Below, piece after piece: positions 15,394-23,364 of a stretch of 32,565 nucleotides of DNA. The stretch lies in contig JAFAPR010000213.1 of the NCBI GenBank assembly GCA_019247075.1, positions 1 through 32,565 of the forward strand, written 5' to 3'. This DNA comes from Solirubrobacterales bacterium (GTDB lineage: Bacteria > Actinomycetota > Thermoleophilia > Solirubrobacterales > Solirubrobacteraceae). The translations under genes and the position numbers were made by a program. Each line of letters starts with the position of its first letter. Position 1 is the stretch's first letter. The notes under the pieces are model-generated. The model worked only from the letters and a program-made list of their open reading frames with translations, did no database searches and was not told the DNA's origin.

Positions 15394-15711
15394 GGGGTGC
15401 CTTCCTCGTCGGCCCAAAGCAGCCGCAACCACGATGCATCGTGCTTCAGGCTGATCCCGCCGGCCGGTCAGGCCTCCCATGTTCGACGAGGGCGCGGCTG
15501 ACGCAGCAGACCTGAAGGCATGAGCCACCAGTGCGGCATCTTCCGCCCGTGGTCCAGACATCGCCGCGTCGGCCTCGACCAACCTGTTCCGCGGCACCTC
15601 TTGCGCGTCGCCAGGTCCCGACGAGGGGTCGAAAGCGGGTCCCAAGAAATGCAGTCCTACGACATTTGGGGACCTACTGGGGATCCGCGCCCGCAGCCCC
15701 CAAACGACGAA
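15394..15711. other. Intergenic region after the transaminase, no gene supported
   Basis: About 320 bases between the transaminase stop and the tRNA terminator. Short frames exist on both strands, but none has a ribosome site or recognisable sequence. It is the right edge of the amine-catabolism block. Confidence 0.45.
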
Positions 15712-15729
15712 GGCCACCTTGCGGTGGCC
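15712..15729 (-). terminator. Hairpin terminator for the tRNA-fMet transcript
   Basis: GGCCACC (15712-15718), four-base loop, GGTGGCC (15723-15729). Read on the - strand the stem is followed by TTCGTCGTTT, a moderately T-rich tail. It lies 65 bases past the tRNA 3' end, as expected for its transcript. Confidence 0.6.
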
Positions 15730-15793
15730 CTCGAGGTCTCGGTCGGCCGGTATTCCAGGGCTTTTTAGGGTCCTAGCTCCTGGTCGGCCTCGA

Positions 15794-15867
<74 letters not shown>

Positions 15868-16035
15868 GTGGACCCACCATGGTAGCTCACCGGTGGTCGA
15901 GTTGCATCCCAACGACGTGCCCGTGCGGCGCCCGGGAACGCCGGACTCAGGACTGCAGATCCGTCGCACTTTTGATTCGGACTTCTTACGACCACGTCTT
16001 GATCCGTCACGGCGGTCTCGCCGATGCTCCGGGTC

Positions 16036-16311
16036 ATGGCAACGCTCAAGGAAAAAATCTGGGTTGAGACGCAGGTAAGAGAGCTGCTGGCTCGGAATGG
16101 GCTGCCGGAGCCGGACGGGGTCGAGTACGGCTACGGCTGCATACGGCTCTTCTTCGAGGAGCCGAAGACGGTGCTGATCGTCGACATCGGCGAGCCGGTC
16201 CAAGACGCCGGCAAGTCCGGGACTGGCGGCTACGTCGTCGACACCGAGGACTTCGGAGACGATTTTGCGATCAAACCCCCCGACGGCGACACGGAGGCCA
16301 ACTGGAACTGA
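16036..16311 (+). CDS. Small conserved-looking protein of unknown function
   Basis: 91 aa from ATG 16036 (ATG 16024 is also in frame). I do not recognise a family. The sequence is acidic, with a short N-terminal helix (KEKIWVETQVRELLARNGLP), a beta-rich middle (GCIRLFFEEPKTVLIVDIGEP) and a Gly/Asp-rich tail without hydrophobic segments, so it is probably a small soluble cytoplasmic protein. Codon use and composition fit the neighbours. It stands alone between the initiator tRNA on the other strand and the ABC transporter operon. Confidence 0.6.
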   Translation: MATLKEKIWVETQVRELLARNGLPEPDGVEYGYGCIRLFFEEPKTVLIVDIGEPVQDAGKSGTGGYVVDTEDFGDDFAIKPPDGDTEANWN

Positions 16312-16349
16312 AGCTGGACCCTCCGCGGGAGGGAGCTCGCGCACACCGG

Positions 16350-16409
16350 GACTGACATAGCCCCACAGCGCAAGGACCCAGCCCCCACAACCCGACTGAC
16401 ATAGCCCCA
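16350..16409 (+). repeat. Pair of 16-base direct repeats upstream of the ABC operon
   Basis: GACTGACATAGCCCCA occurs at 16350-16365 and again, identical, at 16394-16409, 44 bases start to start. Each carries CTGACA, one base from a -35 hexamer. They may bind a regulator of the transporter operon. Confidence 0.6.
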
Positions 16410-16417
16410 ATCCCCCG

Positions 16418-16434
16418 CGCGCTACCGTAGCGCG
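16418..16434 (+). promoter_or_regulatory. Inverted repeat abutting the ABC ATPase start; possible leaderless start
   Basis: CGCGCTAC, one base, GTAGCGCG: eight-base arms ending one base before the GTG at 16436. It contains TACCGT (16423-16428), a TAnnnT-type -10 element placed so that transcription could begin at the GTG. No Shine-Dalgarno sequence is present, which agrees with a leaderless mRNA. An operator is an alternative reading. Confidence 0.35.
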
Positions 16435-16435
16435 G

Positions 16436-17140
16436 GTGCCGGTTCTTGAGGCCCGCGGCGTGACAAAGACTGTCGGGGCCGGGCGTGCGGCGCGGCGGCT
16501 GCTCGAGGACGTCAATCTCGAAGTCGACGCCGGCGAGGTCGTCGCGGTCCTGGGGCGCTCGGGGAGCGGCAAGTCGACGCTGCTGCACCTGCTCGGCGGG
16601 CTTGACCTGCCCGACAGAGGACGGATAACCCTCGCAGACGAGGACCTGACGCGCCAATCGTCGCAACGGCTCGCCCGCACGCGCCTTCGACACGTCGGCT
16701 TCGTCTTCCAGGCGTTCCACCTGATCGAAGAACTGAGTGGCGAGGAGAACGTGCTCGTGCCGACACGACTGCCGGGCGCAAAGCGCGGCGGGGAGCGGCG
16801 TGCGAAAAAGCTCATCGAGGAGCTTGGAATCGACGACATAAAAGAGCGCCGGCCGCACGAGCTCTCTGGCGGCGAACAGCAGCGGTTCGCGATCGCCCGG
16901 GCGCTAGTCAACGACCCCGAGCTCGTCCTCGCCGACGAGCCCACCGGAAACCTCGACCAGGAGAACGGGGCGGCCGTTCTCGAGCTCCTACGCCGACTTG
17001 AAGACCGCGCCGTGGTGATCGTGACCCACGAGCCGCAGGCGGCAGCGATCGCAGACCGGGTGTTGCATCTAAGCGACGGACGCCTAAGCCAGCCTGCGGT
17101 CGAGGCGCGACGTGCGCGGCTCGGCGGCGCCGCGGCATGA
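16436..17140 (+). CDS. ABC transporter ATP-binding protein (MacB/LolD type)
   Basis: 234 aa ATPase with Walker A GRSGSGKST (~39-47), Q-loop in GFVFQAFHL, signature LSGGEQQRFAIARAL, Walker B LVLADEPTGNLD and the switch His in IVTHEP. This is the type that pairs with FtsX-fold permeases to pull lipids, lipoproteins or peptides out of the membrane, or to drive mechanical transmission rather than import. The GTG start directly follows a dyad and has no ribosome site. The next gene, an FtsX-type permease, overlaps its end by 29 bases, so the two form one transporter. The substrate is unknown. Confidence 0.95.
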   Translation: MPVLEARGVTKTVGAGRAARRLLEDVNLEVDAGEVVAVLGRSGSGKSTLLHLLGGLDLPDRGRITLADEDLTRQSSQRLARTRLRHVGFVFQAFHLIEELSGEENVLVPTRLPGAKRGGERRAKKLIEELGIDDIKERRPHELSGGEQQRFAIARALVNDPELVLADEPTGNLDQENGAAVLELLRRLEDRAVVIVTHEPQAAAIADRVLHLSDGRLSQPAVEARRARLGGAAA

Positions 17141-19436
17141 AAAGCAGACCCGCCGACAAGTGAAAGCCGCCATCGCCGAAGCCAGCATCGGCCTCCGCCT
17201 GCGCAGGAGGCGGACGCTCCTAACCGCGGTCGGGATCGTGCTCGCCGCCGCGATGCTCGCGGCCGCGATTGTCGTGAGCGACAGCCTCGGCAAGGGGTTC
17301 TCCAGAGCCGCCAGGCAGGCTCACCTCGCCGACATCATCGTGCGCTTCGACTCGCAGCCGGCCCGAAGAGTCGCACGAAGGATCAACGCCCTGCCCGACA
17401 TCAGGTACTTCTCCCTCCGGCAAGAAGTCACGAACGTAAGCATCTCGTCCGGCGCTAATAGCGCGGGGAACGCCTCGGTAGAAATCGTCCAAGTAGGGGG
17501 CAGAGGCCCCCACGGCTACGCGCTCGTCGCCGGTCACGACGTCACCAACCAAGCGGGTCAGGTAGTCGTCGAGCGCGGTCTCGCCGCCGCCTGGCACATC
17601 CCGCTGAACGGCACGATCGACATCTCCGGCCTCGGCGCCGAACACGTCGTCGGCTTCGCCGAGGAGCCCGACAACGTCGCCTACCCGCTCGCGGTTCCCC
17701 AGATCTACATCTCCAGACAGGCGCTCGGGCCGGAGGACAACCCCTACGTCAACGAGGCGCAGATCTGGCTCAAGGATCCCCGCTACCTGAACGAGGTCCT
17801 CGTCCAAGCGCGCGCGACCAGCTACGGCGTCGAAGGCCTCCGCTTCGTCACCCGCTCCGGAGTGCGCGTGCTGCTCGACCAGGCGGCAGGCATCGTGATC
17901 GACCTGCTCGTCGCCCTCTCGCTGATCGCTTTGGCGACGGCGGGAGTCCTGCTGGCGGCTTCGGCGCGCGCCGAGGTCGAGCGGCGCATGGCGGCGATTG
18001 GAGTGAGACGCGCTGTCGGCGCGCCGAGAGGCTTCATCGCCCTCACACAGGCCATAGAGGCTCTCCTCATCGCCGTGCCCGCCGCCACGCTCGGCACGCT
18101 CGCCGGAGCGCTGGCGACCGGTGGCCCCAGCGACCGGTTGTTGATGCTGCTCAACGAGCCCTCCGCGGGGGCAAGGCTCATCCCGCTGCTGGCAGCCGGC
18201 TGGGCAGTGAGCATCGCGATCCCAACCCTGGCGGCGGCGTGGCCCGCCTGGCGGGCAGCGGGCCGGCCCCCCGTCGAGCTGCTCCGAGGGGCCGAACTCA
18301 AAGCCCACGGCAGGAGCGTCTTTGGCCGCCGAACTCCCGGCGCACTGGGTAGTGGAGGGAGCCTCGCCGTCCTCGGCGGCCGACTCGCCGGCGCTCGCCG
18401 CACCCGCCTCGCTGCGACCGCGGTGACGCTTGGCTGCTCGACGGCGTTCGTGCTCTTGATGCTCGCGCTCGCCTCGGGGCTCAGCAACCTCGAGACCGAC
18501 CCGCAGGCGCTGGGGAAGCGCTACCAGCTCACCGCTGCCCTGCCGCCGAGCGCCGTCCAGAAAGTCAAGAAGATTTCCGGCGTGCAGGCGGTGGCCCCGC
18601 GCTACGAGGACCAAGCGGTCGACTCGTTTTCGCTCGGCGAGACGATCGACGTGATCGGCTACCCCGGCAACCCGACCACCTTCGAGGCCCCGCCCCTGAC
18701 GGCCGGGCATCGGCCGCGGGGGCCGGATCAGGCTGAGGTCGGGACGGGGCTGGCGGACGCGCTCGGCCTCTCCCCCGGCTCCTTGCTCGCGGTCGAGTTC
18801 CAATCGGGCAAGGAGCTCCGGCTGCGAGTCGCCGGCGTGGTCGGGTCATTCGACCACGACGGCCGCGTGGCTTACGTGCCCGCAAAGGCGATGCTCCGCG
18901 CCGACCCGTTCGCGCCCGAGGAGCTTGCAATCATTGTCAAACCCGGGGCGAATACGGCCGCCGTCCAAAAGACGATCGGACCGGCGGCGGCGCCTACCAC
19001 CGGCGCGATCGGTCGTGGCGTGCCGCTCGTGCAGACGCTGCGCGCGATCCTCACCGCGATCGCGATCGTCGACGGGCTGGTCTGCCTGTACGCGCTCACG
19101 CAGGCGTGCGCACTGATCGTGCAGGAGAGGAGGCGGACGGTCGCGGTGCTGAGAGCGTTCGGCGCCGGCCCGGCCGCGGTCGGGCGGCTGCTGGCGGGCG
19201 CGGCCGCGGCGCTCGTGGTCCCGGCCGCAGCCCTAGGGATCGTGCTCGAGGCGACGGTGCTCGGCCCCTCACTCTCGAGCCTGGCCGCCAACTACGCGAC
19301 GCTGCCGCTCGCCCCGACCACCGCGGACATCGCCGCAGTGCTCATAGGACTCGCCCTGGCCGCGGCGGTCGCGGTCGCGTGGGTGACGCACCGCGCCACG
19401 AGCGAGAGCGTGGTCCTGGGATTGGCGGGGCCATGA
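17112..19436 (+). CDS. FtsX/MacB-type ABC transporter permease
   Basis: 774 aa integral membrane protein with two FtsX cores. Hydrophobic segments lie near residues 36-57, 258-283, 316-335 and 355-377 (first core) and 434-456, 646-670, 693-713 and 739-757 (second). Large extracytoplasmic domains fall after the first and fifth segments. Motifs such as EVERRMAAIGVRRAVGAPRG and QERRRTVAVLRAFGAGPAA are the coupling-helix regions that touch the ATPase. GTG 17112 overlaps the ATPase gene and has GAGG upstream; GTG 17160 is an alternative. The stop overlaps the next start (ATGA at 19433), tying it to the secreted metallophosphoesterase. No MacA-like adaptor is present. Confidence 0.93.
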   Translation: MRGSAAPRHEKQTRRQVKAAIAEASIGLRLRRRRTLLTAVGIVLAAAMLAAAIVVSDSLGKGFSRAARQAHLADIIVRFDSQPARRVARRINALPDIRYFSLRQEVTNVSISSGANSAGNASVEIVQVGGRGPHGYALVAGHDVTNQAGQVVVERGLAAAWHIPLNGTIDISGLGAEHVVGFAEEPDNVAYPLAVPQIYISRQALGPEDNPYVNEAQIWLKDPRYLNEVLVQARATSYGVEGLRFVTRSGVRVLLDQAAGIVIDLLVALSLIALATAGVLLAASARAEVERRMAAIGVRRAVGAPRGFIALTQAIEALLIAVPAATLGTLAGALATGGPSDRLLMLLNEPSAGARLIPLLAAGWAVSIAIPTLAAAWPAWRAAGRPPVELLRGAELKAHGRSVFGRRTPGALGSGGSLAVLGGRLAGARRTRLAATAVTLGCSTAFVLLMLALASGLSNLETDPQALGKRYQLTAALPPSAVQKVKKISGVQAVAPRYEDQAVDSFSLGETIDVIGYPGNPTTFEAPPLTAGHRPRGPDQAEVGTGLADALGLSPGSLLAVEFQSGKELRLRVAGVVGSFDHDGRVAYVPAKAMLRADPFAPEELAIIVKPGANTAAVQKTIGPAAAPTTGAIGRGVPLVQTLRAILTAIAIVDGLVCLYALTQACALIVQERRRTVAVLRAFGAGPAAVGRLLAGAAAALVVPAAALGIVLEATVLGPSLSSLAANYATLPLAPTTADIAAVLIGLALAAAVAVAWVTHRATSESVVLGLAGP

Positions 19437-20992
19437 CCTATCGGGTCACCAGACGCCAGGCGCTGGCGGACGCGCTCGCGGCCACAGCCGGAGCGCTCCT
19501 GGTGACCGCTTGCGGCGCAAGCGTCAGCCGCACGCCCGCGACCTCCGGCTCCACGCTGCAGGCCAGGTGGATCGACCCGCAAGGGATCGGCCTCCTCAGA
19601 CCCGGCCCGGGAGAACCGCTCGCGGACCGGACCGATCTCGCGCCAAGGCAACCGCTTGAACACGTGATCGGGACCCTCGCACACATCACCGACGCCCACG
19701 TGCTCGACGCGTCCTCTCCCGCGCGCGCGACGTTCCTCGACCGCCTCGGACCGCCGTTTCAGTCCACCTTCCGACCCCACGAGACGCTCACGACACAGGT
19801 GCTGGCGGGGACGGTCGCCGCGATCCGCCACCTAGGGCCCGACGCGGTGATTCAGGGCGGCGATCTGATCGACAACGCGCAGCGCAATGAGCTCGAGCAC
19901 GCCCTCTCGGTGCTCACCGGCGGGACCGTTCACCCAGGGAGCAGCCCTCACGGCTACTACGGCGTGCAACTCGCGAGCAACCCCGATCCCTTCTACTACC
20001 GCCCCGACCTCGACGCCCCCCGCCACCCCGACCTCCTGCAAGAAGCTGTGAGGCCGTTCGCGAGCCCGGGGCTCAAGGCCCTGCAATACCCCGTGCTCGG
20101 CGACCACGACGTCTTGGTCCAGGGCGAAATCGTGCCCACCGCAGAGACGCGAAAGCTCGCGCTTGGGAACCAAGCTCTGTGGGAACTTCTGCCGGGGCTA
20201 CACCTCCCGCCCGGCGCCCGAAGCGAGATCACAAATTCGCCCGACGGTCCCCCGAGCCCTGGGCTCGTGAGCGCCTTCATCGCGCAGGCGCTCAAGGGGC
20301 CAAAACAGCGCGTCCCGGCCGACCGGGGCCGCCGGGAGATGGCAGTGCACGAGGTAGTCGCGCGCCTCCAAGAAAACCGCGCCACAGCCAACGCAGACCG
20401 CATCCCAGCTAACGCAAACGTCACCCCAGCCAACGCCAACCGCACCCCAGCCAACTCCGCCCTCGACTACCACGGAGACGTCGGACCCAACCTCCGCCTG
20501 ATCGTGCTCGACCTCGCACGGCGCAAAGGCGGGTCCGGCGGCCTCGTGCGCCCCGATCAGCCACCCTGGCTCGAACAACAGCTCGCGGCCGCAAAAAACC
20601 GCTGGGTGATCGCCGTCTCGCACCAGCCGCTCGCAAGCTCCGTTGGCGGTGACCAACTGCTCGCGCTGCTGGACCGCCATCCCCGGGTGATCGCTGCGGT
20701 CTCGGGCCACACGCACCGAAACGAAATCATGCCGCGCTCCGCTCCAAATGGCGGCTACTGGCTGATCAGCACCGCCTCGCTAATCGACTACCCGCAGCAG
20801 GCGCGCGCGATCCAGCTGATCGCGACCCACCAGGGCGGGGTGGCGCTGCGGACGTGGATGCTCGACCACGTTTTCCCCGGCAACCTAGGCACGATCTCGC
20901 GCCAGCTCTCCTACCTCGACGCGCAGGGTGGCCGGCCGGAAGGGTTCGCGGGCACGCGGCTTGACCGCAACGTCACGCTGTACGTCCGGTGA
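19433..20992 (+). CDS. Tat-exported lipoprotein metallophosphoesterase
   Basis: 519 aa calcineurin-like phosphoesterase. The N terminus has a twin arginine (R7-R8) and lipobox LVTAC (Cys27), so the protein is exported folded and anchored outside. Metal-site motifs are D87-A-H89 in HITDAH, D144 in GGDLID, D224-H225-D in GDHD (usually GNHD) and H426-T-H428 in SGHTH. It resembles the actinobacterial PPA1498-type phosphohydrolase family. An insert at ~316-343 has four copies of a seven-residue unit (RIPANAN, VTPANAN and variants). The four-base overlap with the permease suggests it acts on what the transporter presents at the cell surface. The substrate is unknown. Confidence 0.88.
   Translation: MTYRVTRRQALADALAATAGALLVTACGASVSRTPATSGSTLQARWIDPQGIGLLRPGPGEPLADRTDLAPRQPLEHVIGTLAHITDAHVLDASSPARATFLDRLGPPFQSTFRPHETLTTQVLAGTVAAIRHLGPDAVIQGGDLIDNAQRNELEHALSVLTGGTVHPGSSPHGYYGVQLASNPDPFYYRPDLDAPRHPDLLQEAVRPFASPGLKALQYPVLGDHDVLVQGEIVPTAETRKLALGNQALWELLPGLHLPPGARSEITNSPDGPPSPGLVSAFIAQALKGPKQRVPADRGRREMAVHEVVARLQENRATANADRIPANANVTPANANRTPANSALDYHGDVGPNLRLIVLDLARRKGGSGGLVRPDQPPWLEQQLAAAKNRWVIAVSHQPLASSVGGDQLLALLDRHPRVIAAVSGHTHRNEIMPRSAPNGGYWLISTASLIDYPQQARAIQLIATHQGGVALRTWMLDHVFPGNLGTISRQLSYLDAQGGRPEGFAGTRLDRNVTLYVR
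20378..20461 (+). repeat. Four in-frame 21-base tandem repeats
   Basis: Units at 20378-20398, 20399-20419, 20420-20440 and 20441-20461 encode RATANAD, RIPANAN, VTPANAN and RTPANSA. The two middle units are the most alike. They form an Asn/Pro/Ala-rich linker inside the phosphoesterase; repeat number could vary between strains. Confidence 0.85.
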
Positions 20993-21079
20993 GGCGGTCT
21001 CCCCCTGGACCGATCGAACGGGGTTCGCCAGGTGCAACCCGGCGTGCAAGCGCGCAGCGAGCGGGTAAGAATGCCGGGA

Positions 21080-22033
21080 ATGGCCCGTTGCCTAGTAACT
21101 CGGGAGCTGCCGGGGCCGGCGCTGCACCGGCTGCGCTCCGTCCACGAGGTGGTGGTCTGGCAGGCAAGGCTGCCCCCCGCCCCGAACGAGCTCGCACACG
21201 CGGCGCGAGACGCCGAGGGTCTGCTGACCCTGCTCACAGACCGGGTAGACGCCTGGCTGCTCGAGCAGCTGCCGCGGCTGCGGGCAGTCTCGAACTATGC
21301 GGTCGGATACGACAACGTCGATCTGGAGGCAGCCAGCCGCAGGGGCATCCCGGTCGGCCACACGCCCGATGTCCTTACCGACGCGACCGCGGATTTGACC
21401 TTCGCGCTCATGCTGGCGGCAGCCCGTCGGCTGCCTGCGGCGCTGGCGGCTGCGAAAGACGGTGATTGGGTGACCTGGGAGCCGGCCAAATTCCTGGGGT
21501 ATGAGGTCCGCGCCGCCACGCTCGGGATCCTTGGCTTTGGCCGGATCGGCCGCGCGGTCGCGGACCGGGCAGGCGGGTTTGCGATGCGCGTGCTGACAGC
21601 GAGCGCCAGGCAGGGGCTGAGCGAGCCGGTGAAGGAACTTCTGCGCGAGGCGGACTTCGTCTCGCTGCATTGCCCGCTGACGCCCGAGACGCATCATCTC
21701 ATCGGCGCGCAAGCGCTCGAGCTGATGCGCCCAACCGCCATCCTCATCAACACGGCGCGCGGGCCGATCGTCGACCACCACGCGCTGAAAGACGCCCTCG
21801 AGCGGGGACAGATCGCGGCGGCGGCCCTCGACGTCACCGAACCGGAGCCACTTCCGGCAGGCGACCCCCTGCTACAAACCCCGAACCTCATCATCACCCC
21901 GCACATCGGCTCGGCGACGCGGGCGGCACGCGAGCGAATGGCGGACCTCGCGGTCGACAACCTGTTGGCCGCGCTCGACGGGCAACAGATGCCCCACCAG
22001 GCAAACCATATCCCGGCACTGGGGGCGGCGTGA
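21080..22033 (+). CDS. D-isomer-specific 2-hydroxyacid dehydrogenase (glyoxylate reductase-like)
   Basis: 317 aa from ATG 21080 (ATG 21071 and GTG 21032 are also in frame; relatives begin near CLVTRELPGPAL). It is an NAD(P)H-dependent reductase of glyoxylate, hydroxypyruvate or similar 2-keto acids. It has the substrate segment NYAVGYDNVDLEAASRRGIPV, the dinucleotide motif LGFGRIGRAVADR, catalytic Arg in NTARGPIVD, Glu in LDVTEPEP and His in ITPHIGSAT. It follows the phosphoesterase by 87 bases and precedes the Ppx gene by 40, so it may share the operon, though no functional link with the transporter is evident. Confidence 0.92.
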   Translation: MARCLVTRELPGPALHRLRSVHEVVVWQARLPPAPNELAHAARDAEGLLTLLTDRVDAWLLEQLPRLRAVSNYAVGYDNVDLEAASRRGIPVGHTPDVLTDATADLTFALMLAAARRLPAALAAAKDGDWVTWEPAKFLGYEVRAATLGILGFGRIGRAVADRAGGFAMRVLTASARQGLSEPVKELLREADFVSLHCPLTPETHHLIGAQALELMRPTAILINTARGPIVDHHALKDALERGQIAAAALDVTEPEPLPAGDPLLQTPNLIITPHIGSATRAARERMADLAVDNLLAALDGQQMPHQANHIPALGAA

Positions 22034-22073
22034 CAGGGGCATCGCGAAAAGTGCAACCGGGGGTGGCCTGACC

Positions 22074-22991
22074 GTGCGTGTCGCGATCATCGACATCGGC
22101 AGCAACTCCACGCGGCTTTTGATCGCCGACGTGGAGGACGACCGCGTCGAGAACGAGCTTGACCGGCGTTCGGAGGTCACGCGGCTCGGCGCGGGCGTGG
22201 ACGTGAACGGCCGCCTGCGCGAGGACGCGATGGAACGCGTCTACGCCGTGCTCAACGAGTACGAGGAAGCGACCGAGGACAACGATGTAGAGAAGAAGAT
22301 CGCGGTGCTGACGAGCGCGGTCAGGGATGCGAAGAACGGCGAGGAATTCGCGCACACGGTGCAGGAGCACTACGGCTTCGAGCCCCACGTGCTGAGCGGA
22401 GACGACGAGGCCGGCCTCACATTCCTTGGGGCGACCAGCGGGCGTGATCCCGAGGACCACGCGCGGACGCTGGTGGTCGACATCGGCGGCGGCTCGACCG
22501 AGCTCGTCGTCGGGTCCGGGCGCGAGGCGAGTTTCCACGTCTCGACCCAAGCGGGCGTCGTGCGCCAGACCGAGCGGTACATCGACAGCGACCCCCCGTC
22601 CGCGGACGAGCTCGACGAGCTGGCGACCGACGTGCGGGAGATCATTTCGGGCGCAGTGAATGCCGAGGCGCGGCGCGCCGTGCAGCATGGCATCGGGGTC
22701 GCGGGCACGGCGACCTCGCTGGCGGCGATCGCGCAACGACTCGACCCATACGACCCCGAGAAGGTCCACGGCTACCTGCTCTCCAGGGCCGAGGCGGAGA
22801 GGATCCTCGGCGAGCTGGCGGCGATTCCATTGGCGCAGCGGCGCCGGGTGCCGGGCCTTCACCCCGACCGCGCGCCGACCATCATCGCGGGCGTGATCAT
22901 CCTGCGCGAGGTAATGGAGCTATTCGGCCTCAGCGAGATCGAGATCTCCGAGCACGACATCCTCAGGGGTGCCGCGCTCGCGCTCGCCTGA
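22074..22991 (+). CDS. Ppx/GppA family exopolyphosphatase
   Basis: 305 aa, the short form of the family with only the two actin-like ATPase-fold domains and no HD-type C-terminal domain. Motifs are IIDIGSNSTRLLIADVE (phosphate 1), AVLTSAVRDAKNGEEF, VVDIGGGSTELVVG (phosphate 2) and GVAGTATSLAAI (adenosine region). It would shorten polyphosphate or hydrolyse pppGpp, linking to phosphate storage or the stringent response. The start is GTG 22074. It is the last gene of the + strand run that begins at 16436. Confidence 0.92.
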   Translation: MRVAIIDIGSNSTRLLIADVEDDRVENELDRRSEVTRLGAGVDVNGRLREDAMERVYAVLNEYEEATEDNDVEKKIAVLTSAVRDAKNGEEFAHTVQEHYGFEPHVLSGDDEAGLTFLGATSGRDPEDHARTLVVDIGGGSTELVVGSGREASFHVSTQAGVVRQTERYIDSDPPSADELDELATDVREIISGAVNAEARRAVQHGIGVAGTATSLAAIAQRLDPYDPEKVHGYLLSRAEAERILGELAAIPLAQRRRVPGLHPDRAPTIIAGVIILREVMELFGLSEIEISEHDILRGAALALA

Positions 22992-23054
22992 CCGGGTGCG
23001 AAGGCCCGCCGCTAGCGAAATCGCCCCCAAGGCGGCCCGCTGACCGGTTAAACG

Positions 23055-23244
23055 AAAACCGCCCGCATGCCGCGGGCGGCTTCCGATCCAGGTGGCCCAT
23101 CAGGACGGGCAGGGGAAAAACGTGCCAGAAGGGCCGATTAGTTTGGCCCGGGCGGCGGGAGGCGCCGATATACGGCTTTCACCCGAGCCTATGTAGTGGC
23201 CTGAGCTACTAGAAGTGCCCCAGGCCCCATCGTGATGATGGTAG
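23055..23244 (-). ncRNA. Candidate small RNA of about 190 nt, family not identified
   Basis: The interval between the convergent Ppx and thiamine-diphosphate enzyme genes has no coding frame, but on the - strand it has a good promoter (23251-23278) at one end and a strong hairpin followed by TTTTCGTTT (23059-23079) at the other. Inside are several pairings, for example GGCCTG...CAGGCC, GCCG-TATAT-CGGC and GGGCC...GGCCC. The size and GC-rich fold would suit a 6S-like or other regulatory RNA. I do not recognise tmRNA, RNase P or SRP RNA signatures. Confidence 0.45.
23059..23079 (-). terminator. Intrinsic terminator (- strand)
   Basis: Eight-base stem CCGCCCGC (23059-23066) and GCGGGCGG (23072-23079), five-base loop, followed on the - strand by TTTTCGTTT. 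On the + strand no T-run follows, so it acts best for - strand transcripts (the candidate RNA and perhaps the thiamine-diphosphate enzyme gene). Confidence 0.75.
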
Positions 23245-23250
23245 GTGGAC

Positions 23251-23278
23251 AGTCTACGCGCAATCAAACATCTGTCCA
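23251..23278 (-). promoter_or_regulatory. Sigma-70-type promoter (- strand)
   Basis: -35 TGGACA (23273-23278), 16-base spacer, -10 TAGACT (23251-23256). The start would be near 23244, downstream of the stop of the thiamine-diphosphate enzyme gene, so it must serve a separate transcript. Confidence 0.55.
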
Positions 23279-23364
23279 GTCGATGCGCGAATCCCGCGTG
23301 TTAGAAATTTCCCCAGTTATATGTGTTTCAGGACCGCCCCGGGTCACACCCTGGTCTGGCTCCG

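Noticed and set aside
17220-18803. A 527-codon open frame on the - strand opposite the ABC permease
   Set aside because: The + strand frame has membrane segments and FtsX motifs and overlaps its partners correctly; the antisense product is low-complexity and charged.
20378-20461. Short regular repeats considered as a CRISPR-like array
   Set aside because: The units are 21-base, contiguous and in frame inside a real gene, with no spacers and no cas genes nearby.
23055-23244. Naming the candidate RNA as 6S RNA, tmRNA, RNase P RNA or SRP RNA
   Set aside because: No diagnostic sequence of tmRNA, RNase P or SRP RNA is visible, and the 6S fold cannot be confirmed by hand; only promoter, terminator and size are supported.
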